In this document: positions 59,623 through 64,000 of the stretch, in pieces
Numbering within the stretch: the stretch's first letter is position 1
How the letters are laid out: each line of letters opens with the position of its first letter
Assembly: GCA_002221725.1 (NCBI GenBank)
Contig: NJFT01000175.1
Location: forward strand, 23,121 to 87,120
DNA: 64,000 nucleotides
Direction of reading: 5' to 3'
Source of the DNA: Scedosporium boydii
Lineage: Eukaryota; Ascomycota; Sordariomycetes; Microascales; Microascaceae
Notes under the pieces: generated by a model
The model's database searches: none
Seen by the model: only the letters and a program-made list of their open reading frames with translations
What the model was told of the DNA's origin: nothing
Program-made: the position numbers and the translations under genes

Positions 59623-61079
59623 TCACAGCTCACGCCATTGTCTCCTTGCCAACTCAAGATCCGGCATCGCCCATTTCTTCATCCATTCCGACCTCAAGAC
59701 CTCTGAGGCAGAAGCCCGTCTCTCTGGCCGGAAGACTAACATCGACTTCAGCATAGCTAACAGCGCCTCTTCTTCCTGCTTGCACATAGCCTCCATGCCA
59801 TCTCTCTGCCTTGGGTTTCAGATGCACCGAGCAAAACAATCGTCCCAATTATGTCTTACGGAGTCGTACCGTCGATTCGGAGCCGTTGTATCGAGGTGCC
59901 CATCCTCGGTGAAATAATCTCTCCGAGCATTCCACCTGTTCCACCACTCGCCAGGTAGCTTTCCCAAAAGGTCAACCTGGTCTTCCAGGATATCACCGTC
60001 GGTCGCAGCCCACGGTTCAAAAAGGGGTTTGTGGCTCATGACTTCCCAAATAGTGCACGCCAAGCTCCAAATGTCGGCCGGAAACGATAGGGTGTGCGGA
60101 GTCTCGATGAAGCGAGCTTCAGGTGGGGCATACGATGCTGGAGTGTTCGAGTAGGTGCGTGAGGTTTCTGCCGGTATGTACGCCTCTCCGAAATCGGCCA
60201 CGACGATTTTGGTATCCATGACTGTGGCCTGCTTTTTACCATGACCAAGCCAGATCGGGGTGACAACATAGGACGGCACCCCAGGAGCGAGAGGCTGGCC
60301 ATCGCGACGTCTTATCGGTAGCAGATCGGGCTGCCCATAGTCTCGGTAAATATCGTCTGGGCTCAAGGAATGGAAGCTGTCTGGTAATAAAAGAAGTACG
60401 TTTCCCGGATGGATATCTGCAGAGTGTAAGTGCTTTTGAATCGAACTGGCACATAAGTTATCAACTAACCACCATGCACGACTCCTTGGCCATGTACATA
60501 CGCGACTGCTTCAACTAGTTGTGCGGCGATCACTCTGAACCCAACCGGAGCCAGGGACGGCCATGAATAGTCCTCCTTCGCATCTCGCAGACTTAGTCTA
60601 GCTGGAGTCATGACCAAGCAAGAATGCCGTCCATTCGGTCCAGTTATGGTGAAGTGATCCAGCAATGGGCGTATGTATTGTCTGCCAGGGTCCGTGGAAC
60701 TGAGAAGTCTCGTGACAATTCGATTTTCATGCTCGCTGGCAGGTGCATCTGCTGCACCTACTTTTATCGCAACGTAATGATTCGACTGTTCATCCTTGGC
60801 CAGCCAGATAGTCGAGTAGCCGCCGAAGCCAAGCTTGTGGACGACGCGATAACGCCCGTCACGAAACGTGTCATTGATGCTGACGGGATGAAGTCCGCCA
60901 GGTTCATAATCCTGCGGGTCCTCGACATCTTCTAGAACCTCATATGGGTAAGGAGGGGGGGTAGTAGGGACCACCATTGGTTGATGTGAAGATGTAAATG
61001 AGCGGGTGAAGCATTGAGGTACAAAGGCCACCACAGGGACAAGCGCGTCGCCGCCAAAGACGAGTGGACGCTTTTCCAC
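59623..61079 (-). pseudogene. SRPK-like Ser/Thr kinase interrupted by an in-frame TGA
   Basis: Exons 61079-60470 and 60416 onwards encode a kinase of the fungal SRPK type. The Gly-rich loop is KLGFGGYSTIWLA, the VAIK lysine is at 106, and the catalytic loop HGDIHPGNVL is built across the intron. The DFG motif follows as VVADFGEAY, then the APPE and DIWSLACTIWEV regions. A TGA at 59820-59818 ends the protein at 402 residues (after FARCI). The same frame continues with 64 more codons to a natural stop at 59623. That stretch reads like the missing C-lobe end: EEEALLAMLKSMLVFRPERR followed by ASEVLRSEWMKKW. Thus the gene has lost its last kinase helices, unless the TGA is read through, edited or a sequence error. 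No splice sites remove it without an implausibly short intron. SRPKs phosphorylate SR splicing factors; this member's target is unknown. Confidence 0.8.
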
Positions 61080-61358
61080 GACACAAAACGGCCCAGAATT
61101 GGCGCGTCATTGAGAACAGGTGGGATGAAATGAACAAGGAAAAAGAGATGAACAGAAAAGGCTATCGACTTCTCGTGGGCTGGGACTTAACGCAGCCATT
61201 CGGAGAAGCAAGCAATCAGCGACCTGGGAGAACATGAGGTTGGAGGTCGTTAGGTTAAAGCCCGCACACGCGCCCTGGTGCTCCAATCCCATCTATTTTA
61301 TTCTGTTTTACTTCATATTTTATTTTTTTGCTTCGTGCTTAACCCAATGGGCATCTAA
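61080..61358. other. Short intergenic region between kinase start and SET paralogue 2 end
   Basis: No gene recognised; AT-rich at 61295-61330. Confidence 0.5.
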
Positions 61359-62844
61359 TTATGAAGTCTTTTTGATAAGTGCCTTTCCCTTTTCAACTCT
61401 CTCGCTATCAACGCTATTGTAAAACAATTTATAGTTCATAGCCTCATGGGCCAGTTCTCTAGCCTTCTCCTTCTCCCCTACCATCCAATATAGATCCGCA
61501 AACAGAGAGCAATATTCCCCTATCTGAATGTGTAAAGATTCATCTTTCAAAACGTGGAGTAGCTTGGCCGAAAGATCGTCAATATCCCCGGCTGTGAGGC
61601 TCCTGCCTCGATCTCGAAACCTGCCGAGAATTGTCTGTATACGACGGATATTCTCATCCGATGCTGCTCGAGCCTCCTCGTTTGCGCATAACTTGCACCT
61701 GCACTCGAAGCCTCGCTGGGCTAAGAGCTCCTTCCGAGCCTCTGTTGGGAGGCTTTGTGGAATGTCTATCCATAAGGGTCAAACATCGCAATTTTTAGTA
61801 TTCTTTTCTCTTCTCTCCTCTAAAGTGCTCTTACATAGAGACAGGTGGATAGACTTACAAGTTAGGCTAATTTCTTCTCCAGGGTGGATATCTCGTTGAG
61901 CAACAACCTCCATTCGGAGCGTTGTTCTTGAGTACCGAGTGAAGGCGCTGGTGAGTTTCAGTTAGTCCGTCTCCTTCTTTACCCTTGATCTATCAAGATC
62001 GGCATATTACTTACTTTGGTCTACAGTCATGGTTGATTCTCTTCAAATTCGATGAAGAATTAACACATATATCTCGTTGACGCGTATATAAAAGCTGGGA
62101 CAGTGAAATCCTTACTGCAATGCCGGGGAAGATCGCTGAGAATCCAGCGCCATCTACATCGATGCTAAACGCATTCGTTCTCATGATGTCCTCATGGTAA
62201 TGCCCTCCAGTAGTCCGAGCAAGGGCCTCTAGGCTATTTTTCTGTTTCTCCGGCAGTTGTTCAAAGGCCAGCCTCAAGAGGTCCGGATTTGACGCTATCG
62301 GGATTCCCTCCAGGGTCGTAGCAAAGTTTATCAAAAGCGGAATCTCGTCGAGGATTACATCCCCTTTCTTGATCATCCGCTTTGCTACGAGCCCCTTTTC
62401 TTTACCGGGAATGTCCGCCACCTCGAATGGCCTATCGGAAGACGTGGTCTGATACAGTGGGGATTGTCCCCATGGCTCAGGCTTCGTCTTCAGAATGCCA
62501 ACGGAGAACGCCGCCACCTCCGGCGTTGCAATGAGACTCGCTGCGCTTTCTGAGCTGAGGGAAGCGTAGGTGTAGACGCAATATTTCTGCGGGTTTCCAG
62601 TTCCTCGCACTGCTTGAACGCAGTGAGGAGGATACCTCCATGGTTCCCAGAATCCCGACTCGGCCGCGTTTACGTCGTCGACTAGGGGCGGGCACGTTGG
62701 ACTTTCTGGAGCCTGGAAGACTGCGGTCGGATTCTGTGGATGTAACGAGCTATCCTGATTAGTTCGTGTTGTCTGGACGGATTGGAGGAAAGCCAGGACG
62801 CAGATAGCCACCGTAACGGCCTGAGTTCCAAGATGACCGACCAT
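61359..62844 (-). CDS. SET-domain protein with N-terminal signal peptide (paralogue 2)
   Basis: Four exons (62844-62116, 62040-62015, 61947-61859, 61765-61359) encode 416 residues. The ATG at 62844 opens a signal-peptide-like start (GTQAVTVAICVLAFLQSVQTT); an upstream in-frame ATG at 63141 would bury it and is disfavoured. The SET domain has GKEKGLVAKRMIKKGDVIL, RINHDCRPN (244-252, mostly in the 26-nt second exon) and GEEISLTYIPQSL, followed by the post-SET CRCKLC cluster. A helical tail resembling TPR-like segments (CSLFADLYWMVGEKEKARELA) follows. Exon order, intron phases (0, 2, 1) and the 89-nt third exon match the paralogue at 16822-18338. A lysine methyltransferase activity is inferred from the family, and the substrate and compartment are unknown. 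Confidence 0.86.
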
Positions 62845-63444
62845 CGCTGATTTGTATACGTTATCCGAGCTATCAACTCGAATACTGCCGATGATCGTTA
62901 TGTTCATTCCTACCCTCCTCAAAAAAGGACCTGGTAGCTTTAATGCTACGATAACGTTCTCAGAGAAGGACACAAGACCAACGGTGACGCAACAACCCAC
63001 TACATGTGCATTTAACCGGAAATACGAACTGGAGGATCGGCAATATCGGGATCTTGGACCAACCCAGGATCTTCTAGAAATGAGTCCAATCTCCCGGTGC
63101 GGTCCGTCGTTTGGTGTTGCACTTGTTAACCTGGGTCGCAAGGTTTAATAGATGCATTAGTAGGATTGGACACCAATGATCACAGAACAAGATGCTCAGT
63201 ATTCCGGTGTAAGTTCCCAAGACCAAGGACTGTCAATCGTAGTCGGAAAACCTGGAACATTTGATTCGTTTATACTCGAGTGTAATTATTCGTTGATGGA
63301 ATGACACCTTGATCAATGTTACAAGCGTGTATCTAATTGTTTCCTCAGCTCTCATCAGCTTTGGGAAATCCCCTCAAATTAAAAACACGTCTAATCGTAT
63401 TGATCCCTCCAAGCCCCAACAGAAAATCGACCTTGTTCCTAATC
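62845..63444. other. Intergenic, promoter of SET paralogue 2 and 3' flank of the LysM gene
   Basis: No gene recognised; the long open frame to 63141 is an upstream extension of the SET gene and lacks family resemblance. Confidence 0.5.
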
Positions 63445-63811
63445 CTAGGCGCCTACGTAGATGTAGAAGCAGGAGATGAGAGCCCGGCATTCCTTGCCAA
63501 CTTGAGGGTTCCAAGCGGCAAAGTCGTCATCTGAGATCTTGTATTGGTTCATGATTGTGAGGCATGTCTCACCCTTTTTAACTTTGTGATACGTCTGGCA
63601 GCTTTCTATTGTGCCTTCCAGGGTTGGGCGCGGCTTTTGCGGAGCGGAAGGCTCGTGAACAGAAGGGTCGACACCAATGCAGATGTTTGTGCGTGGGATC
63701 AAGTTTGTACAGCCGTCCTAGAGGATGTAGAATTGTCAGTAATATGGTCCCTCTCCGAAAAGTATGGTTGGGCTGGGTGGTCAGACATTAATGTCAGGGT
63801 TCCATCGAAAT
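63445..63811 (-). CDS. LysM-domain protein, 3' part only (5' end not found)
   Basis: The last exon (63717-63445, 91 codons) starts DGCTNLIPRTNICIGVDPS, the end of one LysM domain. It also contains a second complete LysM: YHKVKKGETCLTIMNQYKIS, then DDDFAAWNPQVGKECRALI and FYIYVGA. The YxxxWNP-type signature and cysteines fit fungal chitin-binding LysM proteins, which are usually secreted effectors or chitin-protecting proteins. A 25-nt segment at 63811-63787 reads FRWNPDIN and would complete the first LysM, but its donor (gtctga) is weak. No signal peptide or start is visible between it and the window end, where composition changes to C-rich sequence. The gene may be truncated, disrupted or simply have distant exons. 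Confidence 0.7.
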
Positions 63812-63849
63812 CTAAGTCCAATTAGCTTCCTCATAGCTTCGCGTTGTAA

Positions 63850-64000
63850 ACCAACTCCGCCGAGTCCGAAATGTAAGTTGCCCACCCCACTTCCGGCCCC
63901 CCCCCACATTCGGCCCCCCCCAAAAACCACACCGCCATTTCGGCCCATCCAACTTCAACTTCACATTTCTCCCCCATTTCACATCTATTCTTCTTCATAT
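63850..64000. other. C-rich segment at the window edge, possible transposon terminus
   Basis: The sequence changes abruptly to runs of C and repeated cggcccc/cggccca words (aatgtaagttgcccaccccacttccggcccc..., then cattcggcccc and ccatttcggccca). This resembles the low-complexity end regions of some fungal DNA transposons, but no target duplication, second terminus or transposase is in view. Confidence 0.25.

Noticed and set aside
62845..63141. Longer N terminus for SET paralogue 2 from the ATG at 63141
   Set aside because: It would place about 99 residues without family resemblance before a clear signal peptide; paralogue 1 begins directly with its hydrophobic segment.

Overview
The window is nuclear DNA of a filamentous ascomycete, most probably a Sordariomycete. 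The genes are intron-rich: short introns of about 50-100 nt with GTAAGT-like donors, CTAAC/CTGAC-like branch sites and YAG acceptors. Families typical of such fungi are present (DUF7136, DUF7053, CFEM, fungal UFD1-like zinc-finger proteins, secreted SET proteins, AA8-AA12 dehydrogenase, GH11-CBM1). I rebuilt spliced models by hand. The complete models below sum to an exact multiple of three and keep family motifs across the junctions.

Layout. 1-2400: no recognisable gene. 2401-5154 (+): secreted AA8-AA12 haemoprotein/quinoprotein sugar dehydrogenase. 5855-7322 (+): ARP6. 8520-10604 (-): F-box protein with a zinc-binding tail. 14001-16236 (+): UFD1-like protein with C-terminal zinc fingers. 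16822-18338 (-): secreted-type SET protein. 19759-20989 (+): proline-rich multipass membrane protein. 21844-22728 (+): DUF7136 GPI protein. 24946-25997 (+): GH11 xylanase with CBM1. 26533-30150 (-): cytosolic isoleucyl-tRNA synthetase. 31653-32696 (-): SDR. 33497-34975 (-): AIF/FSP1-like flavoprotein. 36697-37577 (-): GNAT acetyltransferase. 40470-42362 (-): siderophore-type MFS transporter. 45295-46035 (+): CFEM protein. 46907-48043 (-): DUF7053 protein. 50706-52979 (-): Cqd1/ADCK2-like UbiB protein. 53618-54928 (-): secreted tyrosinase. 56298-57519 (+): MDR oxidoreductase. 57992-58088 (+): intron-containing tRNA-Ala(CGC). 58947-59528 (+): unknown basic-tailed protein. 59623-61079 (-): SRPK-like kinase interrupted by an in-frame TGA. 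61359-62844 (-): second SET paralogue. 63445-63811 (-): 3' part of a LysM protein, next to an odd C-rich segment at the window end.

Functionally this is a mixed stretch: housekeeping genes (ARP6, IleRS, Cqd1-like) lie between secreted genes suited to plant or microbial interfaces (xylanase, AA8-AA12, tyrosinase, CFEM, LysM, DUF7136). I see no canonical secondary-metabolite cluster. Most noteworthy are: (i) the divergent siderophore transporter/CFEM pair, whose intergenic region holds two exact ATCWGATAA iron-GATA sites; (ii) the kinase with a premature TGA and an intact downstream frame; (iii) two SET paralogues with apparent signal peptides and shared intron positions; (iv) 6-nt and 7-nt micro-exons that build an active-site motif and a zinc knuckle; (v) a short GTACTTCGTA-type motif scattered through the intergenic DNA.
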